Origin: Xiphydria camelus
Taxonomy: Eukaryota > Arthropoda > Insecta > Hymenoptera > Xiphydriidae
NCBI GenBank assembly: GCA_963678675.1
Contig: OY783200.1
Coordinates: 8,754,501 to 8,818,500 of the forward strand
Reading direction: 5' to 3'
DNA: 64,000 nt
The notes under the pieces were generated by a model. It worked only from the letters and a program-made list of their open reading frames with translations. It was not told the origin of the DNA and searched no databases. A program made the position numbers and the translations under genes. Positions 1 to 10,140 of the stretch are shown here, in pieces. Position 1 is the stretch's first letter, and every line of letters begins with the position of its first letter.

Positions 1-104
1 TTAAATGACTCGAGTACCGACCAAGCCCGGTCGAAAGTCCCTGTAACTGTACCGCATGTTTGCGCCAAAACGAAACAAGCTTAGATGGTAACTTTACCGA
101 CGAT

Positions 105-345
105 CTAGAATTTGATAGAGTTGGCTTGAGAAGAGTTGCTGCGTGAGAGCGAAAAGTGTCAAACGTCTGATTTCCCGATAGCTATCAATTCGGGAGATCG
201 AAACGCCTAACCTTGAAATCGTACATTTGTGATTAATGGTGGGATTTTGTAGAAATGATAAAAAAAATCAGACGTTTGACTCTTTTCGCTCTCACGCAGC
301 ACACACGGCGCACTCTTCTCAAGCCAAGTCTATCAAATTCTAGAT
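105..345. repeat. Palindromic MITE, family H1, copy 1 (partial right arm)
   Basis: The two arms are inverted copies: the stretch with AGTTGGCTTGAGAAGAG near 120 reappears reverse-complemented near 315-335, and the GAGAGCGAAAAGTGTCAAAC block near 145-165 reappears inverted near 270-293. The loop holds an AATTCGGGAGATCGAAACGC block that also occurs in the palindromes at 4155-4502 and 46272-46664, so the three are related. The right arm lacks part of the left arm. It abuts the intron of the coiled-coil exon at 380-637. Positions 1-27 also match the arm end of the 4155-4502 palindrome (TTAAATGACTCGAGTACCGA). Confidence 0.7.
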
Positions 346-379
346 GATGTAAAAAGGAAATGATGAAGATTTTGCTTAC

Positions 380-637
380 CTTGGTTAGCTTCTGCTGGGG
401 GTTGGGCAATGTTTTGCAGCCGCAATTGCTGCATTTGCGAAGCTAATTGCTCAAACCGCGCCCTGGAAGCTGCCGCTTCTTGCTCGGCGCGTATTAAAGA
501 TCGCCGCAAAAACTCTAATTCGGCCCGGTTATCAGGAGGAGGTTGGGGAGGCTGACGTTGTTCACCAGGAAACTCATGCTCCCCAACCTCCTCTCCATCC
601 TCGATTACTGCTTGCAGCTCACGTTCGATGTCCATGC
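380..637 (-). pseudogene. Isolated exon of a coiled-coil protein (paralogue of the 10578-10869 exon)
   Basis: I do not recognise this family. The exon is bounded by a good acceptor (TTATTACAG) at 638-640 and a donor (G|GTAAGC) at 378-379. It encodes a methionine-aspartate start (MDIEREL), an acidic stretch, a proline-glutamine patch (RQPPQPPPDN) and then a Glu/Gln/Arg-rich helix (EFLRRSLIRAEQEAAASRAR) with coiled-coil heptad character. The same exon, with the same flanking introns, occurs at 10578-10869. Here no downstream exons are visible because the palindromic MITE at 105-345 lies where they should be. It is likely a 5' fragment of a duplicated gene or of an unrecognised mobile element. 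Confidence 0.55.
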
Positions 638-922
638 CTGTAATAAATTTACAACTAATTGTAGAGAAACAAACATCATTTTCACACGATTTATTACTAA
701 TTATATTATTATTATACATTTATTATATGGTTTTTTATCTACTTACTTTAGTGGATAGAACAAAAATACCCAACTTTACACGTCTGAAGCTCAAGAGAGA
801 CTGCCTTTTGGGCGAAATTCCGTACACCGTGAGACAAAGGTTCGACGAGGTACCGACATATGTACCTCGGGGTACGGAACGCTGCGATAAAGCTGTCAAC
901 CGTAAGGGCCTTTGCACACGAC

Positions 923-1102
923 GTTTTTTAAACTAGCTGACGACGCGCGTTTTTGATGAGCGCGTCCGCTGCGCGTCATCAGCGCGTATTAGCAGGTTGT
1001 ATTAGCAAAGATCGTGTGTAAAAGTCAAAACTTGCCGACTGCCTTGCGTTTGCTGAGCGTCCTAATCGCGTATAACGCGCGTTGTCAGCTAGTTTAAAAA
1101 AC
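923..1102. mobile_element. Short TIR element (MITE)
   Basis: The ends are inverted copies of about 26 bp: GTTTTTTAAACTAGCTGACG at 923 and its complement ending at 1102, with the arms continuing into ACGCGCG. The interior is GC-rich with several GCGCG runs. There is no coding capacity. I could not settle the target duplication. It is probably a non-autonomous DNA transposon. Confidence 0.65.
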
Positions 1103-1228
1103 CCCTACTTTAAAAAGGCTTTTAGTTGTGACGTAGGCAGGGTTCTCGGGTAAGGAGACCCCTGATCGCTTTATTGCGTAGTTTCCGACAAGGCGGAGAA
1201 AGGAGCGGCGTAGCGCGTCACATCGTAT

Positions 1229-1697
1229 CATTGGAAGAGTATACTTAGAGTTGAAAGTAAAACGTCTTCATGGATTTCTGTAGACGACCAAAATATAAGA
1301 AAAATCCGATGGCCTGTAAATTCGAAAGCAGTATGTTTTATTTCTCCAAAATACTAAGGCAAAGTTAAAAATATAAGGGCTCTCTCTAGTCTATAAGTCC
1401 CTTTCAAAATATCACGAAAATAAATCAAAAGTAACGTAGTTATAATTAATTGGCTCGTATCGGTATGAAATGTGAGACTTTAATTTTGTGGTAATAAAAA
1501 GCTATTCTTCTACATGTACGTATCTTCCTCATGAATAAATTCCAAAAAGTAGTGAAATCCCCCCACAAAAACAGATTCTCTGTAAAAAAAAAGGCGGCAT
1601 GTTCATTCAGAGTCAACAAAAATTGATACGTAAAATACTCTCCAAAAAAGATTTGAAATCAATTAAGATCGCCATGTTCAAGATTTATGTATTAAAA
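1229..1697 (+). pseudogene. Detached copy of the Helitron 3' tail (end of the USP-like domain plus 3' UTR)
   Basis: From TCATTGGAAGAGTATAC onward this stretch is nearly identical to 33289-33750, the last about 45 codons of the USP-like domain and the 3' untranslated region of the large Helitron. The His-box region (GHW, then TWISVDD-like) is recognisable, but small differences, including a two-base deletion near 1330, disturb the frame. It includes the tail sequence with CCCCACAAAAACAG near 1560, which forms the outer end of the giant palindrome at 33613-36843. Homology to the rest of the Helitron stops abruptly at 1229, so this is a truncated copy. Confidence 0.8.
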
Positions 1698-2156
1698 GTA
1701 AAAGGCATCATTTGAAAGGAAAATTATTGTAAATCAAGTTACTAAAAAATTCGACTAAAAAAATTTATAAAAAATTTTAATAAAAAAGAACTTGCCGCGT
1801 TTTTTCCTTCAAAATAAAAAATTCAGACAGAATTATACTCGATGTTTATGCACTTATGATTTTAAATAAATTCATACACTTATAATATGATACCACCAGT
1901 ATACCGAATGTCGCACGGGAAACTGATTAGGCGGGGGTCTTCTGAAATTCTCTGAATTTGACTTCGGCAGTGTAATTTATGAATCACTCTAGCACCGTCC
2001 AAGCACTGCCAATTATTCGGCATAGTGGACAAAATATGAAAACTTAAACGCGGCAAGTTCTTTTTTATTAAAATTTTTTTATAAATTTTTTTAGTCGAAT
2101 TTTTTAGTAACTTGATTTACAATAATTTTCCTTTCAAATGATGCCTTTTACTTTTA
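1698..2156. mobile_element. Hairpin element, family H3, copy 1
   Basis: The arms of about 100 bp are inverted repeats. They begin AAAGTAAAAGGCATCATTTG and run to the motif AAGAACTTGCCGCGTT. A unique loop of about 240 bp contains a GTATACCGAATGTCGCACGG block. A second copy with the loop in the opposite orientation lies at 35737-36191 inside the giant palindrome. No coding capacity is seen. Confidence 0.75.
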
Positions 2157-2415
2157 ACATAAAAATAAAATAGAAATTTTAACTTCCAACGATAAGAAAA
2201 ACTATTATTATATATATTCCGTGTTGTCTGAAGATTTTACCTTCCTCATGAATTTGAGAAGTACCTGATTCTTCTTGACATCTGTACCAAGAATGAAGTG
2301 GTCCAAATATGCCATGATGTGTCTATACGCTTTAGGAAATTCGATGTTCCACACGTAGTAAGACCCTAATAAGCAACCGATAGTTTTCTCGATCGATGCA
2401 TCCATTATTTCGACT

Positions 2416-3151
2416 TTAAGGGGGAAAGCCACTGTGATGACCGGAAAATGTAGAATAACTTTGTGAATTTTTTCTGATTAAAATAAAAAACGAGGGAAAA
2501 AACTTTTACAACTACATGAAGGTACATATATTTTAGTATATTAGAAAAAAAAAGCAATACATAATATCAATAAACTACACAATAATACGCGATGCCGTAA
2601 AGCTTCTCTGAAAAATGTTTGGCGCATGGGCGCCATTGCTGTGTCCGAATGGTATATCCAAACCAAAAAAATCAATTATTTTCTTAAACTACACGAGTCT
2701 AGCTTCAGTTAAGCGTACGGATTTATAAAAATTTTAATTTTTAACAAAGTAACGCATGTTTAAAGATAGAACTTCGAAATTTAGAGAAAAATTGCTCAGT
2801 TTTTTAATTATATCTCAACAAGTAATCGCTTAATCGAAAAAATCATACGCTTAACTGAAGATAATTCTTTTAAAAATATTCTGTGAAAATTTCAAGGTAA
2901 TCGGATAAAAATTGACTGAGTTATGATGGCGCCCAGTTGGAAAAATGTAGTTTCGAGATAAAAGCCTTTAAAACCGCGCGGTCAAGTTCGAGCGTATGCG
3001 CTTACTCACACAAAACCTTTCATAACTCCATAAAATTTTCGAATTTCGGTTTGAAACTTAGGGAACAGATTCTTGAAACCTCGAACATTAAGAAAATGTA
3101 AAAATAAAAAAATCTATTTTTTGAACATATCACAGTGGCTTTCCCCCTTAA
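2416..3151. mobile_element. TTAA-flanked MITE inserted in an exon
   Basis: The ends are TTAA followed by GGGGGAAAGCCACTGTGAT at 2416 and the exact inverted copy ending with TTAA at 3148-3151. Removing it joins two halves of an exon of the 2241-5335 gene in one frame, which confirms the borders. The interior has no gene. The purine-rich termini with a TTAA duplication fit Kolobok- or piggyBac-type non-autonomous elements. I cannot choose between them without a reference. Confidence 0.8.
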
Positions 3152-4154
3152 TATTGGGTCCCGCTACAATATAGGCGATCGCAACATTATCATCTTCCGT
3201 GTAAACTACGGCCCGTGGTGATTCTGCTGTATCCGTTAGTAGACTCTTTGTACATGTACGTGTCTGAAATTAAATATATTGATTGTTAATTTCAATGAAG
3301 CGTAATTTATGACATACACCCTTTCAATAAAATTTACCTCGTATACACTAAATAGTGGTTTCGCAGTCTTTTTAAAACATGTCATCAGATCAGAGCACAA
3401 TTTGGATACAATAAGTGCTCGAGATTTTTCATTACTTCCATCAATTTCGTAGTATTTTCCAAAAGTGTCAAATAGTTGAGCAATCTTTAGAGAGAGCATT
3501 CCCGGTGTGATATTTTGAAGGTTACAAAACTCAAATAATATCTGTAAATAAAAAGACAATAAATATCGTGTATCGGTAAGAAATTATGACGTTTTTTCAT
3601 CGAATTTTTCGATATTATTTGTCAGCATACTCACCAAGTTGTTGTTCTTCAAATGTGGATACTTTTCAATCACATCAGAAATTGTTAAGTTGTTCTCTTC
3701 AGATGTAATCCAAGCACGTCGTTCATTCAATGTAATCTTCAAAAGACGACGAATATGAGGAGTGTTCCGTACATTCTTCTGCTTCTCAAGTTCTTTCAGT
3801 GAATTTTTGAGGTCGGAAGTTGACGGAGAAGGTCTACAATAATATAATTACAAATAAGTGAACCACTATTTAAAAATCAATTACTACTAATAAATGATTT
3901 TTTTTCATCAGTTTCTTGATTTAGTGAATTTATTAATGATATTTACGTATTATTTTTGACGACCAGAGTTGCCTGAGAAGCTGGATTGATGATTTCACGA
4001 TTTGCATCTCTCTTCAAAGCTCGTTTTTTGCCATTATATCTTTTGTTCCTGATGAACGTACTTAATTGAGCTTGAATTACTTTCTGAAAAAAAAAGCAAT
4101 TTACTCAATATAAGCAAAATGAATTAACTCACTCGGTAGATATCAATTATCAGT

Positions 4155-4502
4155 ATACCGTATGTCCCACTCTGCATTGGCCAGTTTGAAATTACCATCG
4201 GGCAGGCTTGGTCGGTACTCGAGTCATTTAAATATCAGTAGAAATCGAGTCGGTAGTTAGAGTTGGTGTCAATTCGGGAGTTCGAAGTGTCTAACCTCGA
4301 AATTATGAATTTATGAATATTGGAAATTACTCACCATTATTCACAAATTCACAATTTCGAGGTTAGACGCTTCGAACTCCCGAATTGGCACCAACTCTAA
4401 CTACCGACTCGACTTCTACCGGTATTAAATGACTCGAGTACCGACCAAGCCTGCCCGATAGTAATTTCAAACTGGCCAATACAGAGTGGGACATATGGTA
4501 TG
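4155..4502. repeat. Palindromic MITE, family H1, copy 2
   Basis: An almost complete palindrome of about 350 bp. The left arm, starting near ATACCGTATGTCCCACTCTG, is mirrored at the right end, and the arms pair through CGAGTCGGTAGTTAGAGTTG to a short loop near 4320. It lies in an intron of the 2241-5335 gene (between 4083 and 4520). The core sequence around AATTCGGGAGTTCGAAGTGT is shared with the palindromes at 105-345 and 46272-46664. Confidence 0.8.
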
Positions 4503-5335
4503 TACAAAATGATACTCACAGTATTACCATCAGGTGGAGTACCTAGAATGGGATACTCTTTGACTATTGCTGAAGCAAGATTGGAATAATCCCTTTTACT
4601 CGGCGCTCCCAGACTCTGTTGCCACAGATATGTGCCCCAATAGTTTATGAAATATTTTTGTTCAGCTAATATTCCACCCTCGCTTCTTAATTTCTACTCC
4701 AAGTCAATTGTTAAGGGTGGCAAGTTTGCAGAATATGGAATTCCTCTTGATGTTACATGAATGGTTTCGCTGGAAGTGCTACATCCAGCTACAACCATAG
4801 CAGCATCTTGATTATTAGTCTCATTGTTCTCATTGTTCGTCTGCAAAAAAATATATATATAGACCATCAGACAAAACTTGTCACGTATAGCTTCTCCATT
4901 AAACAAAAATTTATTTACCGTATTTTCCAACTCGTTCGAGATGACTATCGCAGTTTCTTCACTCTCCACAAGCTCATCCACCTTGTCGACTGGAGGTTCT
5001 GTATAAACAACCTTCCCACCTGTGCAGTCTTTTAGGTTACTAGTTGGTAACATCATTTGCATTGGAGACTGCACCAGCACAATATTTAATTCACTATTTT
5101 CCTCAATTGTGCTATCATCCGCATCATACCACATGCCCGATGCTTGATGTTTTTTTTGGATTATAATGTCTGTGTTTGTTAGAATTAAACTTAAAGCTGG
5201 ATCGCGAGTACATAATTTTTTAAACACTTCCAACACAACTTCAGCGTCAGGCTGATTATCTTGCGGGAGAAATCTAATACACTTGCGTCGTTGACCTAAT
5301 GCACAAAACACTGTTTTCTCTTTTTTTTCTGACAT

Positions 5336-5894
5336 TTTTCACAGCAAAACGTGCACAGCAAACAATCTCCGGAACATTTTTATGTTTCTGGCGCGGAAAA
5401 TGGCGTGCTTGTTGGCCGCGTTCGCCGCGTTGAACTGTGCATGACGTGTACCGTTCATGTACGGAAAAAGGAGGGGGGGTGTACAGTTAGCTAAACAGTA
5501 CAGTACGCTAGGTACACGTCATGCGCAGTAGACTGCGCTCGTCGGTTTTTTCCTCGGGACCGGCGTTACTTGAGTAAAGCATATAAATTTTCTGTAACCG
5601 GTACGCGACGAATGAACTATTCTGACTGGTTTTTGGAACGGCAAGTGGACGAGCTTTACAGCTGTTTCGCTGCCGTGTTGCCAAGTCTCTCACCGTTAAT
5701 ATGGTTTGCGAAGTCAAAACGAATTTCATGACAATATTACGTTGCAACTATACGGTAAAACCCAATTTACTTATTTTTTACATAATCCTTAATATTTCAT
5801 CTGTCAATATTTACTGTAACATTTTTTCCACGATTTCATTCATTTCTGTGTATTATCTGCTTAGATGTACACATATAAAGTGCTTTCCGTTTAA
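5336..5894. other. Region without supported gene (possible promoter of the 2241-5335 gene)
   Basis: This interval lies upstream of the ATG at 5335 on the minus strand and ends at the piggyBac insertion site. It contains a G-run (5468-5479) and several short GTACxxGTAC-like inverted motifs near 5485-5520. No ORF with recognisable features is present. A promoter role is inference from position only. Confidence 0.3.
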
Positions 5895-8527
5895 TTAACC
5901 CTTCGAGTATCTAGGGTTTTTTGGTACCTGGGGCGTATCTAGGTGGGTCGTGGGCGTCTTGACGTTTTTTCAAACTGTTAAAGTGCTGCCAAAAAACCGA
6001 AAAAATTCATGGAGTTACTTCAAACCTTTAGTTTGAAGTATCAGTCATAAAATTATAAACAATTTAATTTTAAAATATATTTTTCATTAAAAAAATGAAG
6101 AAAAACAGGGTAAATGTATTTGTTTACTCAAAAATTCATAACTTTAAGACAAATAGAGATATCAAAACGGCAAAAAAAGAATATTAAAGGGGAAGAGAGT
6201 AGCTTTCATGAAAAAAATATACCGCATTCAATTTTTGTTAAATTAACCTTAAGTTGGCAACCTCAAAATTGTCAAAAAATTAGTCCCCAATTTCGTATTA
6301 AAAACGGCAATAAATATGTATAATTGAAAAGTTAGTAATAAAATCAATAAGAAGTCAATAGTTAAGTGTCACAACATGTTTTTATTCGAAAAGTAGAAAA
6401 TTACATTTCTTAAGTTTTTTTTATAACGCGTTACAGGAAGCATGGCGTGCCGACTAACATTCGGTGTTCCTCGCAAATCGGTTTTTTGCATTTCGCGCAA
6501 CAATAATTCGTTTTTCTGTCTTTTCCTTTGGAGCAGAAGTAGCATCGCTTTCTTTTAGCCATTTTTAGCATACTCTGATCGGCAGGAGGATTTACAATCT
6601 CGTTCGTAGACAGCACTTCGCGAATATGAAGTAGCAAGTTTTTTTGTATACCAGGCACTGTAAGGCGCTCTTCAAGGTGGGGTTTAATGAGGGAAAACGC
6701 GAGGTTCTTTAAAAATTCTCGTCTGTTTTGTGTGATATTGTTAGGCAGGAAGTTGTACAATATACAAGAGTTGACCCCGGCCTGGTCGAGCATACCCAGG
6801 AAGAAACGCATCGTCCATCGGTTACTTTTTCGAACACAACTATAATTTCCGCAGAGTTGATCAAAAACATCCGTTCCACATTTTGTTTTATTATAGAAAT
6901 CGATCATCTCAGGTTTTTGTATGTCTTCGCACTCTTTTCCGATTTTATGTTTCGAGGATAGCATCAAAACAACCTTATTTTTTTTCGGACAAAATGAAAG
7001 TAGGGTATTATCCCCGTCGTAACCGTATCTTGCTGTACCGATTGAAGCGTTTCTTTTAAAAGATTCCGGAATCTGGCGCTTATTTTTTCTGAGTGTACCT
7101 ACCATGGTCAAGTTATAGTCTCTTTTCATTTTGTTACAAATTTCGATCGAGGTGAACCAATTATCGCACGTTATATTTCGATTAGTATTGTGAATTGGCT
7201 CACTCAATTTACGTACATAGTATGACGGTACGCTTTCGCCGCGCTCTGCTGGTACTTGTCCGATATATGGTATAGCATTGTACATGTAGAACGTTCTGGC
7301 GTCATTCATAGACACAATTTTCAATCCATAACGTGCCGGTTTAGATTTTATGTAAACGCGTGCAGAAAATCGACCACGAAATCCTAACAACTGCTCATCA
7401 ATCGTTAGAAACTCACTCGGCGAATAATTACTCTGGCAATTCGTCACGAACGAGTCCCAAATTTCGCGAATTGGCGCCAGTACATCTTTAGCGCGTCTTT
7501 CAGCTCGTGTGTTTTTATCATCGAATCTAATTCGACAGCTGATAAATTTAAATCGTAGTTGCGACATCGTCACTCTACACAGTAGCATCCCGAACTTTGG
7601 CTCCCACAATTCTGATACAGAAACGCGACCACTTTTATTCACGCCACAATAATAGAGAAGTCCTATAAATGCTTTTAATTCGTTCATCGTAACAGGTCGA
7701 CAAGCCGCTCTCAAATCAGTGTCAAGGGATTTGGCCGCATATCTATCAATTTCGGCGTTTGTACATTTCAATATTATTTCCATAATATCGTTTGTAAATA
7801 AGGCGTTCCAGGAATCCAGTGGTGTAACCGACGACACAGCTGCTCCAATAACTTTAGGTACAATTATCGTTACGTTCGATCTGCGACCTCGAATTTCCGG
7901 AGCCTGAAGACACCATTTATGTTTATCTTTTCCGTAAATAAACCTGCGACGCCTGCTTGTTGACGTAGTCGGTTGCTCGCTCTCTACTTCTTCCTCGCTG
8001 TCTTCATTACTTTCTCCAGACTCTACGTCTGAGATACTCATTTCGGAGGTGTCGCTTTCTTGATCGTCTACGTAGTCTTTTTCATCTTCACTTTCTTCGT
8101 CGCCGAAATACACAACATTTTTGTGAGATCGCAGTACTCTGTCGACTTCCTCGACGGAGCGTTGCGCCATTTTGACAAAAAAACTAAAAAAAAAATTTTT
8201 TTAATTTTTTTTCGCGCCCAAATTTTTTGGTGGCATTTTTACAGCCACAATGAACACGTTAAAACGGAAAAATGACAAAAAATTATTTACGGTTTTAGCT
8301 AGCGTCGAAGATCTAGGGGGGTCTTACACGTCCGGAGCGGAATTGAACTACTCACTACACCGGCTAGAAAGGGACTGGCACAGCGGCAACGGGTAGGCAG
8401 TTCCTAGAGGGCCTAAACTTTTTTTACAGAGGCCCAGCAGCGCCCTTCCTACGCGTATTGAAAAGTTACAACTACATTTGATTTTCGCTCGGACGCGCAC
8501 GACCCCCCTAGATACTCGAAGGGTTAA
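5895..8527 (-). mobile_element. Complete piggyBac-like element
   Basis: The element is flanked by TTAA at 5895-5898 and 8524-8527. Its terminal inverted repeats start CCCTTCGAGTATCTAGGG on the left and are mirrored as CCTAGATACTCGAAGGG on the right. A second related motif (GTATCTAGGTGGG near 5936; GAAGATCTAGGGGGG near 8307) lies inside each end and may be an internal transposase site. One long ORF fills the interior. With clean ends and an unbroken transposase, this is the best candidate in the window for an autonomous element. Confidence 0.88.
6431..8170 (-). CDS. piggyBac-like transposase (DDE_Tnp_1_7), apparently intact
   Basis: A 579-residue protein expected to cut and join DNA at TTAA sites without leaving a scar. 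The N-terminus (about residues 22-66) is very acidic and Ser-rich. The RNase H-like core follows, with LTIDEQLLGF (Asp about 258), ITCDNWFTS (Asp about 336) and GTDVFDQLCG (Asp about 434 and 437) as candidate catalytic aspartates. A C-terminal cysteine-rich finger (RCYFCSKGK ... YCCAKCKKPICEEH) fits the usual DNA-binding CRD. The start is the ATG at 8170, about 350 bp inside the right end. The length is normal for the family and there is no stop or frameshift. Family membership is well supported; activity is inference. Confidence 0.92.
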   Translation of the reverse strand: MAQRSVEEVDRVLRSHKNVVYFGDEESEDEKDYVDDQESDTSEMSISDVESGESNEDSEEEVESEQPTTSTSRRRRFIYGKDKHKWCLQAPEIRGRRSNVTIIVPKVIGAAVSSVTPLDSWNALFTNDIMEIILKCTNAEIDRYAAKSLDTDLRAACRPVTMNELKAFIGLLYYCGVNKSGRVSVSELWEPKFGMLLCRVTMSQLRFKFISCRIRFDDKNTRAERRAKDVLAPIREIWDSFVTNCQSNYSPSEFLTIDEQLLGFRGRFSARVYIKSKPARYGLKIVSMNDARTFYMYNAIPYIGQVPAERGESVPSYYVRKLSEPIHNTNRNITCDNWFTSIEICNKMKRDYNLTMVGTLRKNKRQIPESFKRNASIGTARYGYDGDNTLLSFCPKKNKVVLMLSSKHKIGKECEDIQKPEMIDFYNKTKCGTDVFDQLCGNYSCVRKSNRWTMRFFLGMLDQAGVNSCILYNFLPNNITQNRREFLKNLAFSLIKPHLEERLTVPGIQKNLLLHIREVLSTNEIVNPPADQSMLKMAKRKRCYFCSKGKDRKTNYCCAKCKKPICEEHRMLVGTPCFL

Positions 8528-9732
8528 TACGATACAAACCAAGCCATTGGTCCTTTTCAGTAAAATCCCCGTCGATTGATCGATTATCCTTAACAGAAGC
8601 GTATCCACTCGGACTGTGAATAAAAGGCACCCGTAACATAAGCCAAATGGTACTAAAAGCCCCACCGTGATCACAAAAGGTCAAATATACCACGAATTTC
8701 TCGCGATCAAGCCAAGAGACGACAAAGGTTCCTCCCTGGACAACGTATACGGCGACCCACCGAATATTGCAGGGTACGCTGTCAGAAGTTATCTCCTTGT
8801 ATTCCGGCACTCTATTCAATTACACCGTGAGACTCTCGAAACTCCGACGCGGCCTAAAATCCGTGCTCCCCGCCCGTGCGTGTGAATGTAGGTGCTCACT
8901 CGCGACCCATCCTTGCGTGCGAACGATTCAATTGCACTCTTCGCGAGAGTACGTGAAACTAATGTGTAAATAACAATGATTTGGATAGATACGTGCCCTG
9001 ATATGTGCACGCTCGTATCTGTATGCAGCACGCACTGTGAAAAAAACGTATTTATAGATAATAAACGTATGTTTGGATGTAGCGAAATACGCATTTTGTT
9101 GGTTCGAGCAAATATTTATTAACTACTAACAATCGTCCGACGAAAGTAAATGTGTCGAGGTAATAGTTTGAATCAAATAAAGCTCGCGTTGGTTAACGAA
9201 TCCTCTATTTATCGGCTGTAAATAAACTCGTATCTAATCGCGGAAAACATACTGCAATTTTCTGCATATTTGCATCCTGTAATTATTCGTCGCGCGGAAA
9301 TAACGATTCGTGCGACGCGTAGGTGCGTTCCACGCGGAGCTGCATACATGCATAAGCGTTCAAATCTTGGTAACCAGGATCGCTCCCCACGCGTGTACAC
9401 ACTCTGTACACGGTGCAAGGATAATGAGCGGGAGTCGCTCGCGCTCTATGGTCCCGAGGAAAACCTCGCTTGGAAAGGATTTTGCAGGGGGTTCTGCTTA
9501 GAAATTTAACACCACTAGAGCTAAGTATAGATATGTCTTCACCGAAAATAAAGGTAAACCTTTTAAAGGTAGTTAATAAGATTAGAAGACCTTGGAAAAG
9601 TTTGATAGGATGATATACCAGAGGAGAATGTTATTTATACATTATTTATTTTCTGTTCATACATTGCTTGTTTATATGATAATTATATAAATGAAAAGAA
9701 TAACACATATTTATTTTGTACCAATTAATTTC
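8528..9732. other. Region without supported gene
   Basis: The stretch between the piggyBac element and a small mariner-like MITE is richer in CpG than its surroundings, mainly 8820-9420, but no reading frame shows family motifs or convincing splice borders. I see only short ORFs on both strands. Confidence 0.4.
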
Positions 9733-9734
9733 TA

Positions 9735-9814
9735 TTAGGTGTACAACTTTGCTTCCACCGTTTTCCTAAACTAGTTTAATATAAAAAACAGCGGAAGCAA
9801 AGTTTTAGACCTAA
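9735..9814. mobile_element. Mariner-like MITE
   Basis: An 80-bp near-palindrome flanked by TA at 9733-9734 and 9815-9816. Each end starts TTAGGT and continues AACTTTGCTTCC, with a few mismatches between the arms. TA duplications and TTAGGT termini fit the Tc1/mariner superfamily. No coding capacity. Confidence 0.7.
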
Positions 9815-9925
9815 TATAGTCCATTTATTGAAATATATTTAAGGTTTGCAGCCTGATCTTGCGAATCGCGATATTAAAATGTTAATAAGTACACGTACCG
9901 TTTAAGATCGTTCGTTCGCGCTCAG

Positions 9926-10078
9926 GGACCCCTTTCTCGAGTCACTCGCAAGAGAAACGTATACGCTTTTTAGCGAATAGACCAATCCGTAACTCCATCA
10001 CAACGGAATACTTGATCCTGATTGGTCTATTCGCTAAGAAGCATATACGCAACTTTGTGAGCGGTTCGAGAAAGGGGC
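9926..10078. repeat. Palindromic MITE, family H2, copy 1
   Basis: The arms, starting with a CCCCTTTCTCGA end and containing TTAGCGAATAGACCAATC, are inverted copies around a short spacer (CGTAACTCCATCACAACGG). A second copy lies at 15999-16143 with a nearly identical core. Confidence 0.8.
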
Positions 10079-10083
10079 TTTGT

Positions 10084-10084
10084 T

Positions 10085-10113
<29 letters not shown>
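10084..10113. repeat. GT/GC dinucleotide microsatellite
   Basis: A run of GT repeats passes into GC repeats and back to GT, immediately beside the right end of the H2 palindrome. Confidence 0.9.
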
Positions 10114-10115
<2 letters not shown>

Positions 10116-10140
10116 ATTTGTATTTTTTTAAAAAATAAAC

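Larger units (their letters stand above)
2241..5335 (-). pseudogene. Multi-exon gene of unknown family, broken
   Basis: I do not recognise the product. Exons supported by reading frame and GT-AG borders on the minus strand are 5335-4919, 4840-4520, 4083-3947, 3833-3635, 3541-3338, and 3263-3152 continuing at 2415-2241 across an inserted MITE. The first exon starts at an ATG (MSEKKEKTVF). It encodes a basic N-terminus and an acidic middle with IQKKHQASGMWYD. A later exon holds a conserved-looking block (EKQKNVRNTPHIRRLLKITL). The 4840-4520 exon has an in-frame TAG at 4694-4696, after which protein-like sequence continues. The last exon has a donor at 2240, but its partner exons are missing because sequence beyond 2200 is another repeat. 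It could be a decayed host gene or the gene of a DNA transposon. Confidence 0.5.

Noticed and set aside
5508..5747. 79-codon minus-strand ORF upstream of the piggyBac element
   Set aside because: No motif and no neighbours in the same frame; it reads like non-coding sequence.
8820..9510. Overlapping ORFs on both strands in the CpG-richer region
   Set aside because: None shows family motifs, splice logic or a good start. Open frames on opposite strands are expected from low stop-codon content in GC-rich DNA.
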